A stretch of 50,628 nt of DNA from CAVZLD01 sp964522605 (lineage in GTDB: Bacteria; Planctomycetota; Planctomycetia; Pirellulales; Pirellulaceae), in the NCBI GenBank assembly GCA_964522605.1, contig CAZFWV010000012.1:1-50628 (forward strand). Reading direction: 5' to 3'. This document shows, piece after piece, positions 16,454 to 25,250 of this stretch (positions are counted from its first letter, which is position 1; every line of letters starts with the position of its first letter). The notes under the pieces were generated by a model. The model searched no databases and was not told the origin of the DNA. It worked only from the letters and a program-made list of their open reading frames with translations. A program made the translations under genes and the position numbers.

Positions 16454-17557
16454 ATGTCCGAGGCACTGGTTCCCGCTCTGGCAGTGGTTGCGGGATTGGT
16501 CCTGCTGGTGATGGGCGGCGAATTGCTCGTGCGCGGCGCTTCGGCCCTGGCGATCGCGGCCCGCATCTCTCCGCTGGTCGTCGGGTTAACCGTGGTCGCT
16601 TACGGAACAAGTTCTCCCGAACTCGCGGTCAGCGTCCAGGCGAGTTTCGCGGGACAAGCGGATATCGCCATTGGCAACGTGGTTGGCAGCAACATCTGCA
16701 ATGTCCTGTTGATTCTTGGGTCATCGGCGATGATCTGTCCCCTGATTGTCCACAGTCAACTCGTCCGATTCGATGTACCGTTGATGATCCTGGTGTCAAT
16801 CCTGCTGATCGTGTTCGGCTGGAACCACTCGATCGGTCGCGGGGAAGGTCTGTTGCTGTTCGGAGGCGCTCTGGCATACACCGGATGGGCGATCGTGCAG
16901 AGTCGCCGCGAATCGAAAAGTGTGCAGGAGGAGTTCAACGAACACTTGCCGGGCGGTCGCTCGCTCCAGCTGCAGCACCTTGGTATCCAAGTCGCATTGA
17001 TCCTGCTCGGATTGCTCCTGTTGGGCGCAGGGTCTCACTGGCTAATCGAAGGCTCCGTGAGTATCGCCCGGATGTTAGGCATCAGCGAGCTGATCATCGG
17101 CCTGACGATCGTCGCGGTCGGAACCTCGTTACCCGAGATGGTCACGTCCATCGTGGCAGCAATCCGCGGAGCGCGTGACATTGCGGTGGGCAACATTGTC
17201 GGTAGCAACATCTTCAACATCCTGGCTGTCCTGGGGCTGTCCGCCGCGGTGGCTCCGAACGGAGTGCAGGTTTCGGCAACGGCGCTGCGCTTTGATATTC
17301 CAGTGATGATTGTCGTCGCCATCGCGTGTTTGCCGGTGTTTGTCACGGGGAATCGAATCGCACGTTGGGAGGGGTTCTTCTTCCTCGCTTACTATCTCGC
17401 CTATGTCACCTTTCTGGTCTTCGATGCGATTCAGGTTCCCCACACACGAACCGTCGCGGCTGGAATCATGGGATTCGTGCTTCCAATTACTGTCGTCACC
17501 GTGGCGGTTTCTTTGGCGCGTCATCGGAAGGGCCAGAGCAGCGACCCTCCGGTTTGA
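16454..17557 (+). CDS. Calcium/sodium antiporter (CaCA family, YrbG-like)
   Basis: 367 aa, ten or eleven TM segments. Both alpha repeats of the CaCA family are present: VAYGTSSPELAVSVQA with GNVVGSNICNVLLILG in the first half, and VAVGTSLPEMVTSIVAA with GNIVGSNIFNILAVLG in the second. The acidic residues in the GTSSPE and GTSLPE segments bind the transported cation. Such proteins exchange Ca2+ for Na+ or H+ across the inner membrane; the ion selectivity of bacterial members is often untested. A purine-rich AAGGCAGG precedes the ATG. The gene is isolated by a terminator upstream and by a MITE-like element downstream. Confidence 0.93.
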   Translation: MSEALVPALAVVAGLVLLVMGGELLVRGASALAIAARISPLVVGLTVVAYGTSSPELAVSVQASFAGQADIAIGNVVGSNICNVLLILGSSAMICPLIVHSQLVRFDVPLMILVSILLIVFGWNHSIGRGEGLLLFGGALAYTGWAIVQSRRESKSVQEEFNEHLPGGRSLQLQHLGIQVALILLGLLLLGAGSHWLIEGSVSIARMLGISELIIGLTIVAVGTSLPEMVTSIVAAIRGARDIAVGNIVGSNIFNILAVLGLSAAVAPNGVQVSATALRFDIPVMIVVAIACLPVFVTGNRIARWEGFFFLAYYLAYVTFLVFDAIQVPHTRTVAAGIMGFVLPITVVTVAVSLARHRKGQSSDPPV

Positions 17558-17670
17558 GTCGAGGGGCAAGTCGGTCGACAAGCTCTCTGGCAGTCTGAAC
17601 CCGCCGCCTTTAGAATCAAGGATTCGAAGCCACATGCCGCGTAGCTCAATAACGACTCCCACGGGGGAGA

Positions 17671-17804
17671 CTAGTGCTGTGTCAAGGCTTGGATTTCGGG
17701 TTGGGTGCCACTGGCTACGCCAGTGCCCGAGCTTGCTGACTGGAACAATCGTCGCACTGGCAGAGCCAGTGGCACCCTAATTCCTAGACTGGACACAGCA
17801 CTAG
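17671..17804. mobile_element. MITE-like element, copy B (134 bp, perfect ends)
   Basis: Perfect 13-bp terminal inverted repeats CTAGTGCTGTGTC (17671-17683) / GACACAGCACTAG (17792-17804). Inside, GTGCCACTGGC (17705-17715) pairs with GCCAGTGGCAC (17765-17775), and GCCAGTGC (17719-17726) with GCACTGGC (17754-17761), so nearly the whole element can fold as one hairpin. Same length and orientation as copy A. No coding capacity. The CTA/TAG next to both ends may be a target-site feature. Confidence 0.8.
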
Positions 17805-17855
17805 GATCAGGACGAGAATTGTGCGTGACGTGTGAGAGAGGCATCAAGGAGAACA

Positions 17856-19691
17856 ATGACCGGCAGCGCGTTGATCGAGAAGGCCAAGGTCCATTTTCGG
17901 CTGATCTTTGACACCGAGGCTTCGGGTCAGCTGATCCTCTTCAGTCCGTTGGTCGGTATTGTGGCAGGCCTGGGTGCGGCCGGTTTTTTCTACGTCCTGA
18001 ACCTGACGCAGTCGCTGACGTTGGGCCACATCGAAGGGTATTACCCGCCTGCAGCGGGCAGCGAACCGGCGCTCCACGCACCCCAGATGCCAACCCATTG
18101 GTGGGCCGTCGTCCTGGTCCCTACGGTCGGTGGTCTGCTGTGTGGAATCTTGGTCTATGGACTGGCTCCCGAGGCGGAGGGACATGGCACGGATGCGATG
18201 GTGAAGGCCTTTCACCGTCTGGGCGGCAAGATCCGCGGACGCGTTCCTCTGGTCAAAGCTTTGGCATCGATCATCACCATCGGCAGCGGAGGTTCGGCCG
18301 GTCGTGAGGGGCCGATCGCGCAGATCGGCGCGGGTTTCGGCTCCTTTTTGGCGCGGAAAGCCGGGCTCAGCGAACGAGAACGTCGGCTGTTGGTCTTGGC
18401 CGGAGCTGCCGGCGGGATCGGTGCCATTTTCCGGGCGCCGTTGGGGGGAGCTCTGTTCGTCAGCGAAGTGCTGTACAGTTCGACGGCGTTGGAGTTTGCC
18501 GCCGTCATCCCCGCTTTCATTGCGTCCATCACCGCGTACACGGTCTTTGCCGCGATTTACGGTCAGGGGCTCGCGTTCATCACGCCCAGTCAGCTCGCTT
18601 TCCATCGCATCAGTGAATTGCCGTTCTACCTGGTCTTCGCCATCGTGTGCTCGTTGGTCGGCTACGTCTATGTGCGTGTTTTCTACGGTCTTCGGGACCG
18701 TTTTTTCCGTCCGATGCCGATCGCCAATTTTTTGAAGCCTGCCGTGGGCGGTCTGATGATGGGGATCTTGGCTCTCTGGCTGCCCCAGTTGATGTGTGGC
18801 GGCTATGGCTGGATACAACAGGCGATTGATGGAGTGCCCGAGATGTCGATGGCGATGCTGGCCATTCTGTGTCTCGGCAAAATTATCGCCACCTCGTTCA
18901 CGATTTCATCGGGAGGCAGTGGCGGCGTGTTCGCTCCTTCGCTGTTTATTGGCGCGATGCTCGGCGGCGCCTACGGCATGGCCTGCGACCGGCTCTTTCC
19001 CGGAGTCATCGAACACCATGAAGCCTTCGTACTGGTTGGCATGGGCGGTTTCTTTGCGGGTGTCGCCAAGGTGCCTTTGACGGCAATCCTGATGGTTTGC
19101 GAGATGAGCGGCTCCTACGATCTGCTCGTCCCCCTGATGCTCGTCAGCATTGTCAACGTCGCGTTGATGTCCTCCCGTAACACGCTGTACGAGGAGCAAG
19201 TCAATGCGATGATCGACAGCCCGGCGCACCAGGGAGATTTCGTGATCGACGTGCTGGAACAGATGCACGTCCGCGATGTGATCGATGTGAAGCGAAAAAT
19301 CGACGTTGTCCCGGAAGACATGCCGCTGGAACGAATCCTGCACCTGGCGGCATCGTCGGAGAACAACTATTTTCCGGTCGTGGACCAGGAGAATCGACTC
19401 GTCGGCATCTTCTCCCTGCGCGATCTCCGGGCGGTGCTGACCGGAGATCGCGACGGACGACTGGTCCTGGCGACGGATATTGCGACGCAACCGGTGCTGA
19501 CCGTCACGCCCGATGACGACCTGCACACCGCCCTCCGCCGCTTCACGCGGAAGAATATCGAAGACATTCCCGTCGTCGAGACGTCCGAACCCCGGCGAAT
19601 CATCGGCATGCTCAGTCGCCGCCACTTGATCTCCGCCTATCACGATCGCGTCAGCGAACTGCAGGGTCTGACGGAAACTCCAGCGGATTGA
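17856..19691 (+). CDS. ClC-type chloride channel/transporter with CBS pair
   Basis: 611 aa from the ATG at 17856 (AAGGAGA 5 nt upstream); the frame is open to 17832 on a weaker start. Residues about 15-440 hold the ClC helices. Motifs: GSGGSAGREGP, which contains the gating glutamate, GAAGGIGAIFRAPLGGALF and SSGGSGGVFAPSLFIGAMLGG. The usual GSGIP loop is replaced by GHGTD, as in some bacterial subfamilies, so anion preference may differ from chloride. Residues about 470-605 form two CBS domains (YFPVVDQENRLVGIFSLRDLR and IPVVETSEPRRIIGMLSRRHLI, in part), which bind adenine nucleotides in relatives. Inner-membrane anion flux, either channel or proton exchange. Sits directly downstream of a MITE-like element. 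Confidence 0.94.
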   Translation: MTGSALIEKAKVHFRLIFDTEASGQLILFSPLVGIVAGLGAAGFFYVLNLTQSLTLGHIEGYYPPAAGSEPALHAPQMPTHWWAVVLVPTVGGLLCGILVYGLAPEAEGHGTDAMVKAFHRLGGKIRGRVPLVKALASIITIGSGGSAGREGPIAQIGAGFGSFLARKAGLSERERRLLVLAGAAGGIGAIFRAPLGGALFVSEVLYSSTALEFAAVIPAFIASITAYTVFAAIYGQGLAFITPSQLAFHRISELPFYLVFAIVCSLVGYVYVRVFYGLRDRFFRPMPIANFLKPAVGGLMMGILALWLPQLMCGGYGWIQQAIDGVPEMSMAMLAILCLGKIIATSFTISSGGSGGVFAPSLFIGAMLGGAYGMACDRLFPGVIEHHEAFVLVGMGGFFAGVAKVPLTAILMVCEMSGSYDLLVPLMLVSIVNVALMSSRNTLYEEQVNAMIDSPAHQGDFVIDVLEQMHVRDVIDVKRKIDVVPEDMPLERILHLAASSENNYFPVVDQENRLVGIFSLRDLRAVLTGDRDGRLVLATDIATQPVLTVTPDDDLHTALRRFTRKNIEDIPVVETSEPRRIIGMLSRRHLISAYHDRVSELQGLTETPAD

Positions 19692-19999
19692 GTCCGCCTG
19701 ATGGTGGCCCCCGCTGGAGGACGCTCGAGAAAGGTCCGGCACGATCCATATCCGACCTCCTGGCCGTCCCTGCAGGAATTCGACGCCGACGGCTGCACGC
19801 GTTTCGCTTTTTTTACACCTTTTTTGAGAAAAATGGCTTCAGACACTCCAAGATCTCTCTTAAGATGGGCAGCGTTCGAATGTGGGAATCCTTTGGATAT
19901 TGCTTCCGCTGACCGTGTGGTGGGTTGTCGCGAATTCCGCCCAGTTTGTTCACACGCGGGCTACGCGGCAACCGTGATTGGATTGATGAGGTTCACACC
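19692..19999. other. Intergenic region upstream of LamG/PEP-CTERM gene
   Basis: 308 nt with no gene I can support. It has a T-rich stretch around 19803-19833 (two runs of T) that could weakly end the ClC transcript or belong to a promoter of the next gene, but no stem precedes the T run and no convincing -10/-35 pair was found. Confidence 0.4.
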
Positions 20000-20794
20000 A
20001 TGAGAAGTCTCCGAAAGACGTTTGTCTGGGCATCGCTGATCGCGATGTGTGCACTGTTGCTCACGCCGCCCGTAATGGCCGACTGGGTGAGTGAAATCAC
20101 CGCGGCAAATCCGCTACATTGGTTCCGCTTCGAAGAAACGTCGGGAGCCACTGCGGATGACCAAGGCTCAGCCGATGCAAACGGCACGTATGTGGGTGGC
20201 GTCACGCTCGCGACCCCAGGACTTGTGGGAAACGCCGCCAGCTTCGACGGAGCGGGACACGTCTTGATCGGAGGCCCCAACTTGGCAACCGATTGGACGC
20301 TCGAGGCGATCTTTAGTGCGGATATCGAAAACGGGGGCGTGTCGCAGGGCCTGATCGGTGCGGATTTCGCATCGGCCGACGCACGTACCGCAATCAAAGC
20401 CGAGCAGTGGAACGAGACGGGACAGCTTGGTTACACCGCATTCGGTGTCGTCGACGTGACGTTCACCGACGCGGCGGCCGCGACGCCCGCCGACTTCACC
20501 CACGTGGTCATGGTCGGGGATAGCGCCGGCGTGACGCTGTACGTCAATGGCGCAAGTGCCGGAACGGGTGCCACCTCAGCCGTTTTATCGCGTCACGCGA
20601 TTGGCACCGGTGCCGTCCGAGCTGACGGAACCTTGGTGGACGGCTTGACCGGTGCAATCGATGAGTTGGTGATTTACGACCGAGCGCTCGACGCAGCGGA
20701 GATTGGAGCTCATTACGCATCCATTCCCGAGCCTTCATCCTGGGTCTTGCTCGTCTTCGGGTTCGCCGCCCTGATTCGTCGACGACGTCGATGA
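20000..20794 (+). CDS. LamG-domain PEP-CTERM protein
   Basis: 264 aa from the ATG at 20000. Signal peptide TFVWASLIAMCALLLTPPVMA. The mature part is a single LamG/concanavalin-like lectin domain: ANPLHWFRFEETSGATADDQGS, GNAASFDGAGHVLIGG, WTLEAIFSADIENGG, then VTLYVNGASAGTG and GAIDELVIYDRALDAAEIGAHY, the standard end of LamG. The C-terminus is IPEPSSWVLLVFGFAALIRRRRR, a PEP-CTERM sorting signal: PEP, hydrophobic helix, arginine tail. It is probably cleaved by an exosortase (none is in this window) and attached to the surface or an extracellular matrix. A strong terminator follows, so it is monocistronic. Confidence 0.92.
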   Translation: MRSLRKTFVWASLIAMCALLLTPPVMADWVSEITAANPLHWFRFEETSGATADDQGSADANGTYVGGVTLATPGLVGNAASFDGAGHVLIGGPNLATDWTLEAIFSADIENGGVSQGLIGADFASADARTAIKAEQWNETGQLGYTAFGVVDVTFTDAAAATPADFTHVVMVGDSAGVTLYVNGASAGTGATSAVLSRHAIGTGAVRADGTLVDGLTGAIDELVIYDRALDAAEIGAHYASIPEPSSWVLLVFGFAALIRRRRR

Positions 20795-20838
20795 GGCCCT
20801 TCCGGGCTGCCAAGAACAGACTGTGAACATGGAAACCG

Positions 20839-20868
20839 AGGCGAGGACTTGTCCTCGCCTTATTTTTT
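20839..20868 (+). terminator. Rho-independent terminator
   Basis: Perfect 9-bp stem AGGCGAGGA / TCCTCGCCT with a 4-nt loop CTTG, followed by TATTTTTT. It lies 45 nt after the LamG/PEP-CTERM gene. Confidence 0.9.
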
Positions 20869-21099
20869 GACTGAGTGAGTGAATCTGTTTCTTATTCTGT
20901 CGATCGAACGGGAGGATCCGCCTATCAAGCAAACGGAGGAAGCTGGCAGTGAATCGGTGGGATGTCGATCTTCATTTCCCCAGCTTCATGGATTGGAGTA
21001 ATGGGTCCAGAGAAGAGCAGCGACTGAGTGCCGTGGGTGGTCTTACTGAGACCGCCAAGCGGATGGCAGTAATGGCACGCGATGAAAGGACCCAGGATC
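20869..21099. other. Leader region of CBM9-like gene
   Basis: About 230 nt between the terminator and the next gene, with no coding sequence I can support. It probably carries the promoter of the 766-aa PEP-CTERM protein; no clear -10/-35 pair was identified. Confidence 0.4.
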
Positions 21100-23400
21100 A
21101 TGATGAGATCGAGAAAATTCTGCCTATTCTGGTGCTGGATCACAATTCTGGCAGCAACCGACTTCACTCGGGGCCAGGATTACGCGATTCAGCGGACAGG
21201 CACACCACCTGTGATTGACGGACTCGGCGACGACGCGGTGTGGTCCAATGCCGTGGTCCACGGATTCAACGAATTTAACCTGGTCGACAACGCCGGCGGT
21301 CCCCTCGATGGCCCGAATGACTTGTCCGCCTATTGGTTAGGACTCTGGGACGACAACAATCTGTATTTGTACGTCGAAGTCACGGACGACACCATCGTCA
21401 CCGAAGACAGCTGTGACTGGCAGGATGACAGCATCGAATTCTACATCGATGCGCAGGATCTGAATGTCGTGGATTATCGGCCCGATCAGGTTCCAGGCAT
21501 CCCCGCCTATCAGTTCACGGCGATTGCCGGGAATAATATCGAGACTTACTGCGGTTCGCTGCGCATTCCGGAGGATTCCACATCGATCTTCACCTACGGC
21601 ATCAACTCGTACAATGAAGCGGATGACGTATCGCAATATCCGCAGGGATCCGATGTCAGTGTGAGCGTGATCCGAGATGAGAACCATTACACGTTGGAAG
21701 TTGCATTTCCCTGGGAAGCGCTGGAGGAGACTCCGGGAAACATCGTCGCTCGCGGCGCGATGGGCTTCGGTGTGGCGGTCAACGATGACGACACGACGGG
21801 CGGACGCGATACCCAGGCGATGTGGGCAACCGCTCAGACGGACCTGTGGATGAGATCCGATCAGTTTCCCTCCGTCCAGCTGGTGGGCGAAGTCATCCCG
21901 CCACTCTTCATCGGTGGTCAGGGAACGATCGGAACTCGAACCGAAACCGGCACGAAAGAAAACCCAACCTACGGCCCACCGACGGAAGGAAAGGGCTTGA
22001 AGCAGGAGTGGTTTTCGGCCACGAATCCGGGAAATAAGGACGCGATCGACGCGATCTTTGAATCCCAGGATCCGATCGTGGATCCGTTCCGCGCCCAGCA
22101 TGGAACGACGTGGTGGACCGGGAATGCGGCCGCGTTTGGCGACCTCGTCCGCTATCCCGCGGAAGTCCAGCCGCCGCTGAATGGCACGGACAATAACGAC
22201 TACGTCGTGCGCGCAACCGGAGAAATCTTCATCCCCGAGTCGGGCGATTATCAGTTCGCCGACGGGGTCGACGACTACACCTACTTCGCCATTGACTTGG
22301 ACAATAGCGGTGTTGCCGGCGATGATCCGATCGAAATCCTCATCGATGATAACACGTGGACCAGTCCGCTCCGCGATCAGAATGGCGGCGGCGGCGGTTG
22401 GAATGAAATCGAAATCGATGTGGCCGACGGCGGAGAATGGCTCGCGGTGGAGTTCAATATGGGGGAAGCCGGAGGCGGAGACTCCGGCGTGGTGTACTGG
22501 GACTACAATCCAAACGCTCCGGAGGGAGAACGTCTGGGGGGCGGCGTCGGTTTTCCGGACATCGCCGATGCGATCACGGTCGAGAATGCGCCCGATCTTG
22601 TGATTCCAGATACTCACCTGCGGTCGACCGCCCGAGGTTTAATCGCGGCTGACCTCGTCGCAACGATCACCACGCCCCGTGTTCTGGAATTCGATGTCAA
22701 CGGCGATACAGACATGGCGGATCAGATTATCGTCGAGAATCCCGATCCCGAGGTCTTCACAACGATCCTGGATGTGGAGGGCGCCTCATTCCAAATCAAT
22801 CCGCTCGGCTCGATCATCAATGGCGACTCCTTCCAAATCGTCGTTGCGGACGAGATTGTGGGGATGCCGTTGATCACTTCGACCATACCCGGACAGACAT
22901 GGACCTTCGATGCCCTGTCAGGTTCCGTCATCTTCGGCACCGGGGTCCTACGCGGCGATTTCAACGGCAACGGGGAGATTGACCTGGGCGACCTCGACAA
23001 CCTGACTTTGGTCTCGGCGGGCAACACGGATCCCCTGGAATACGACCTGACGGGAGACGGCAAAGTCGACGGGGCCGACGTCACGGAGTGGATCAAGGCC
23101 AAGGACATCGGCTACTCGTGGATCGGCGATGCGAATTTCGATGGCCAGTTCAATACGGGCGATTTTGTGCAGGTACTGGGCATCGGCAAGTATGAACAAC
23201 CGGGGGCCTCGGCCGTCTGGTCGGAAGGCGACTGGAATGGCGACGGGGTCTTCGGGACGGGCGACCTCGTGGCCGCGCTCTCCGATGGCGGGTACGAAAT
23301 TGGACCACGCACGGATGTGGCTGCGGTGCCCGAGCCCAGCTCGGTGCTGTTGATCGTCGTGGGACTGTGGGCCTTTGTCGGCACCGTACGACGTCGCTGA
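21100..23400 (+). CDS. CBM9-like PEP-CTERM protein with dockerin-like loops
   Basis: 766 aa from the ATG at 21100 (ATG 21103 is equally possible; an upstream TTG or GTG start is less likely). Signal segment FCLFWCWITILAATDFTRG. Residues about 35-270 match a CBM9-like sugar-binding domain: PPVIDGLGDDAVWSNA, LGLWDDNNLYLYVEVTDDTI and CDWQDDSIEFYIDA. Residues about 300-500 resemble a PA14-like beta-sandwich (GDYQFADGVDDYTYFAIDLD, NEIEIDVADGGEWLAVEFN). After a short linker come four calcium-loop segments: DFNGNGEIDLGDLD, DLTGDGKVDGADV, DANFDGQFNTGDFV and DWNGDGVFGTGDLV. AVPEPSSVLLIVVGLWAFVGTVRRR (in part) is the PEP-CTERM tail. Likely a surface protein that binds polysaccharide. Its C-terminal 85 residues align with those of the protein ending at 14786. 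Confidence 0.9.
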   Translation: MMRSRKFCLFWCWITILAATDFTRGQDYAIQRTGTPPVIDGLGDDAVWSNAVVHGFNEFNLVDNAGGPLDGPNDLSAYWLGLWDDNNLYLYVEVTDDTIVTEDSCDWQDDSIEFYIDAQDLNVVDYRPDQVPGIPAYQFTAIAGNNIETYCGSLRIPEDSTSIFTYGINSYNEADDVSQYPQGSDVSVSVIRDENHYTLEVAFPWEALEETPGNIVARGAMGFGVAVNDDDTTGGRDTQAMWATAQTDLWMRSDQFPSVQLVGEVIPPLFIGGQGTIGTRTETGTKENPTYGPPTEGKGLKQEWFSATNPGNKDAIDAIFESQDPIVDPFRAQHGTTWWTGNAAAFGDLVRYPAEVQPPLNGTDNNDYVVRATGEIFIPESGDYQFADGVDDYTYFAIDLDNSGVAGDDPIEILIDDNTWTSPLRDQNGGGGGWNEIEIDVADGGEWLAVEFNMGEAGGGDSGVVYWDYNPNAPEGERLGGGVGFPDIADAITVENAPDLVIPDTHLRSTARGLIAADLVATITTPRVLEFDVNGDTDMADQIIVENPDPEVFTTILDVEGASFQINPLGSIINGDSFQIVVADEIVGMPLITSTIPGQTWTFDALSGSVIFGTGVLRGDFNGNGEIDLGDLDNLTLVSAGNTDPLEYDLTGDGKVDGADVTEWIKAKDIGYSWIGDANFDGQFNTGDFVQVLGIGKYEQPGASAVWSEGDWNGDGVFGTGDLVAALSDGGYEIGPRTDVAAVPEPSSVLLIVVGLWAFVGTVRRR

Positions 23401-23432
23401 TCGGCGATGGACCGATCCGCCTGCAAACCATC

Positions 23433-23462
23433 CAAGGGCCCACCGAATCTCGGGGGCCCTTG
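23433..23462 (+). terminator. Possible weak terminator
   Basis: 9-bp stem CAAGGGCCC / GGGCCCTTG with a 12-nt loop, starting 32 nt after the CBM9-like gene. Only two T follow the stem, so termination efficiency is uncertain. Confidence 0.45.
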
Positions 23463-23504
23463 TTCCTGCGCAGCCCGATGCAACCACCTCTTCTCCAGCG
23501 CTCC

Positions 23505-25250
23505 ATGAAGCGATTTTCTGTGTTACCCAGGCCTTCTCGATCGACAGGAGGATCGGTTCGACCCATCCTGCGGTGGCTCGTCCCCATCGTAATCGCGTTG
23601 ACGATCCGTCACGATGTCAGCCTTGTCGCCCAAACCGGCAATCCCCCCGATTGTTCCATTCTCCTCCGCGACGTCACCAACAAGGTACGACTTGGATTTC
23701 GGCACAACGACGGCAGCGGGGGCCGATACTACATTGTCGAATCGATGAGCGCCGGCGTTGCGTTGTTCGACTATGACAACGATGGGGACGTTGATCTGTT
23801 CTTCTTGAACGGTGCTCCCATGCGACACACGCCCGCGGAGGCGCCGCTGCGAGACGCACTTTATCGGAACGATGGCAATTGGAGATTCACCGACGTGACT
23901 CAGCAGGCAGGCGTCGACGACAACGGACACGGACTTGGTGTATGTGTCGGGGATTATGACAACGACGGGGATTCCGATCTCTATCTCAACAACTTTGGCC
24001 CAAATGTTCTGTATCGCAACAACGGAGATGGAACGTTCACTGACGTCACCAAGTCGGCCGGCGTTCAAAATGGAAACCGAGTCGGCGCCGGAGCAAGTTT
24101 CTTGGACATCGACGGGGACGGGGATCTGGATCTCTATGTCGGCAACTACCTTAAATTCACGTTCGATGTTCACGTACCCCGCACAAAGCAAGGCTACGCG
24201 GTGTACGGCAGCCCCATCGACTACGAACCCGATGCCGATTCACTCTTTCGGAATAACGGAGATGGGACCTTCACCGACGTGAGTATTCCTTCGGGGATTG
24301 GCAAGTACGCCGGACCCAGCATGGGTTTGGTGAGCTGCGACTACGATGAAGACGGCGACACCGATGTGTTCATCGCGAATGACGGCCAACCGAATTATCT
24401 ATTCCAGAATGACGGTCAGGGAAACTTCCGCGAAGTCGGTCTCTTGAGTGGCTTTGCCTATGATGCATCGGGAAAAGTACACGCCAGTATGGGGGTCGAT
24501 TGCGGCGACGCAAACAACGATGCTCACCTGGACTTCTACGTGACTTCGTTTCAACAGGAGCAGGCCACACTCTACCTGAATCGAGGCCAGGGTGTGCTGG
24601 AGGACGATACGGTCCGGACGGGGGCAGGAGCCGGAACTCGACCGCCTGTTACCTGGGGCAACGGATTCGCTGACTTCGACAATGATGGTGACCGCGACCT
24701 GTTTGTCGCCTGCGGACACCTCTATGACCAACTCGAACAATTCGACCAAACGACAAGCTATGAAGCACCCAATGTGCTGCTCGAAAACCTCGGACAGGGA
24801 CGGTTCCGCGACGTCTCGAGTTGCTCGGGAGATGGCATGGCCGTCGCGCGAAGCAGTCGCGGGATCGGGCTGGACGATTTGGATAATGACGGCGATGTTG
24901 ATGTCGTCGTCCTCAATTCACGCCGCGAACCCACGTTGCTCAAGAACGAATCTCGCTGTGGCAACTGGCTGCAAATCCGATTGCGGGGAGTTCGCACGAA
25001 TCGCGATGCCGTCGGAGCGCGTGTCGAAGTGATTGCCGGCGATCTGACTCTCGTCGACGAAGTCCACAGCGGCCGCGGTTACCAGAGTCACCATGGAACG
25101 CGGTTGCATTTTGGCTTGGGAACCCGAACGCGCGTGGATCGAGTGCGCGTACAATGGCTGGGAGGTGGAACGGACGAGTGGAAGAATCTGCCGGTGAATC
25201 GCCGAATCCAGTTGATCGAGCGGCCGGAGATGCCCGGAACGACACCATGA
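23505..25250 (+). CDS. CRTAC1 family FG-GAP/ASPIC-UnbV protein (copy 1)
   Basis: 581 aa from the ATG at 23505; an ATG at 23478 is in frame but gives a long basic N-terminus before the signal peptide (LRWLVPIVIALTIRHDVSLVAQ). Seven FG-GAP/VCBS-type calcium loops follow, including DYDNDGDVDLFFLN, DYDNDGDSDLYLNN, DIDGDGDLDLYVGN, DYDEDGDTDVFIAN, DANNDAHLDFYVTS, DFDNDGDRDLFVAC and DLDNDGDVDVVVLN, giving a seven-bladed propeller. The C-terminus (residues about 490-575) is the ASPIC/UnbV domain: NRDAVGARVEVIAG, EVHSGRGYQSHHGTRLHFGLG and VDRVRVQWLGG. The family occurs widely in Planctomycetota and Acidobacteriota, is secreted and has no established function. Its TGA overlaps the ATG of the TPR gene. 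Confidence 0.93.
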   Translation: MKRFSVLPRPSRSTGGSVRPILRWLVPIVIALTIRHDVSLVAQTGNPPDCSILLRDVTNKVRLGFRHNDGSGGRYYIVESMSAGVALFDYDNDGDVDLFFLNGAPMRHTPAEAPLRDALYRNDGNWRFTDVTQQAGVDDNGHGLGVCVGDYDNDGDSDLYLNNFGPNVLYRNNGDGTFTDVTKSAGVQNGNRVGAGASFLDIDGDGDLDLYVGNYLKFTFDVHVPRTKQGYAVYGSPIDYEPDADSLFRNNGDGTFTDVSIPSGIGKYAGPSMGLVSCDYDEDGDTDVFIANDGQPNYLFQNDGQGNFREVGLLSGFAYDASGKVHASMGVDCGDANNDAHLDFYVTSFQQEQATLYLNRGQGVLEDDTVRTGAGAGTRPPVTWGNGFADFDNDGDRDLFVACGHLYDQLEQFDQTTSYEAPNVLLENLGQGRFRDVSSCSGDGMAVARSSRGIGLDDLDNDGDVDVVVLNSRREPTLLKNESRCGNWLQIRLRGVRTNRDAVGARVEVIAGDLTLVDEVHSGRGYQSHHGTRLHFGLGTRTRVDRVRVQWLGGGTDEWKNLPVNRRIQLIERPEMPGTTP

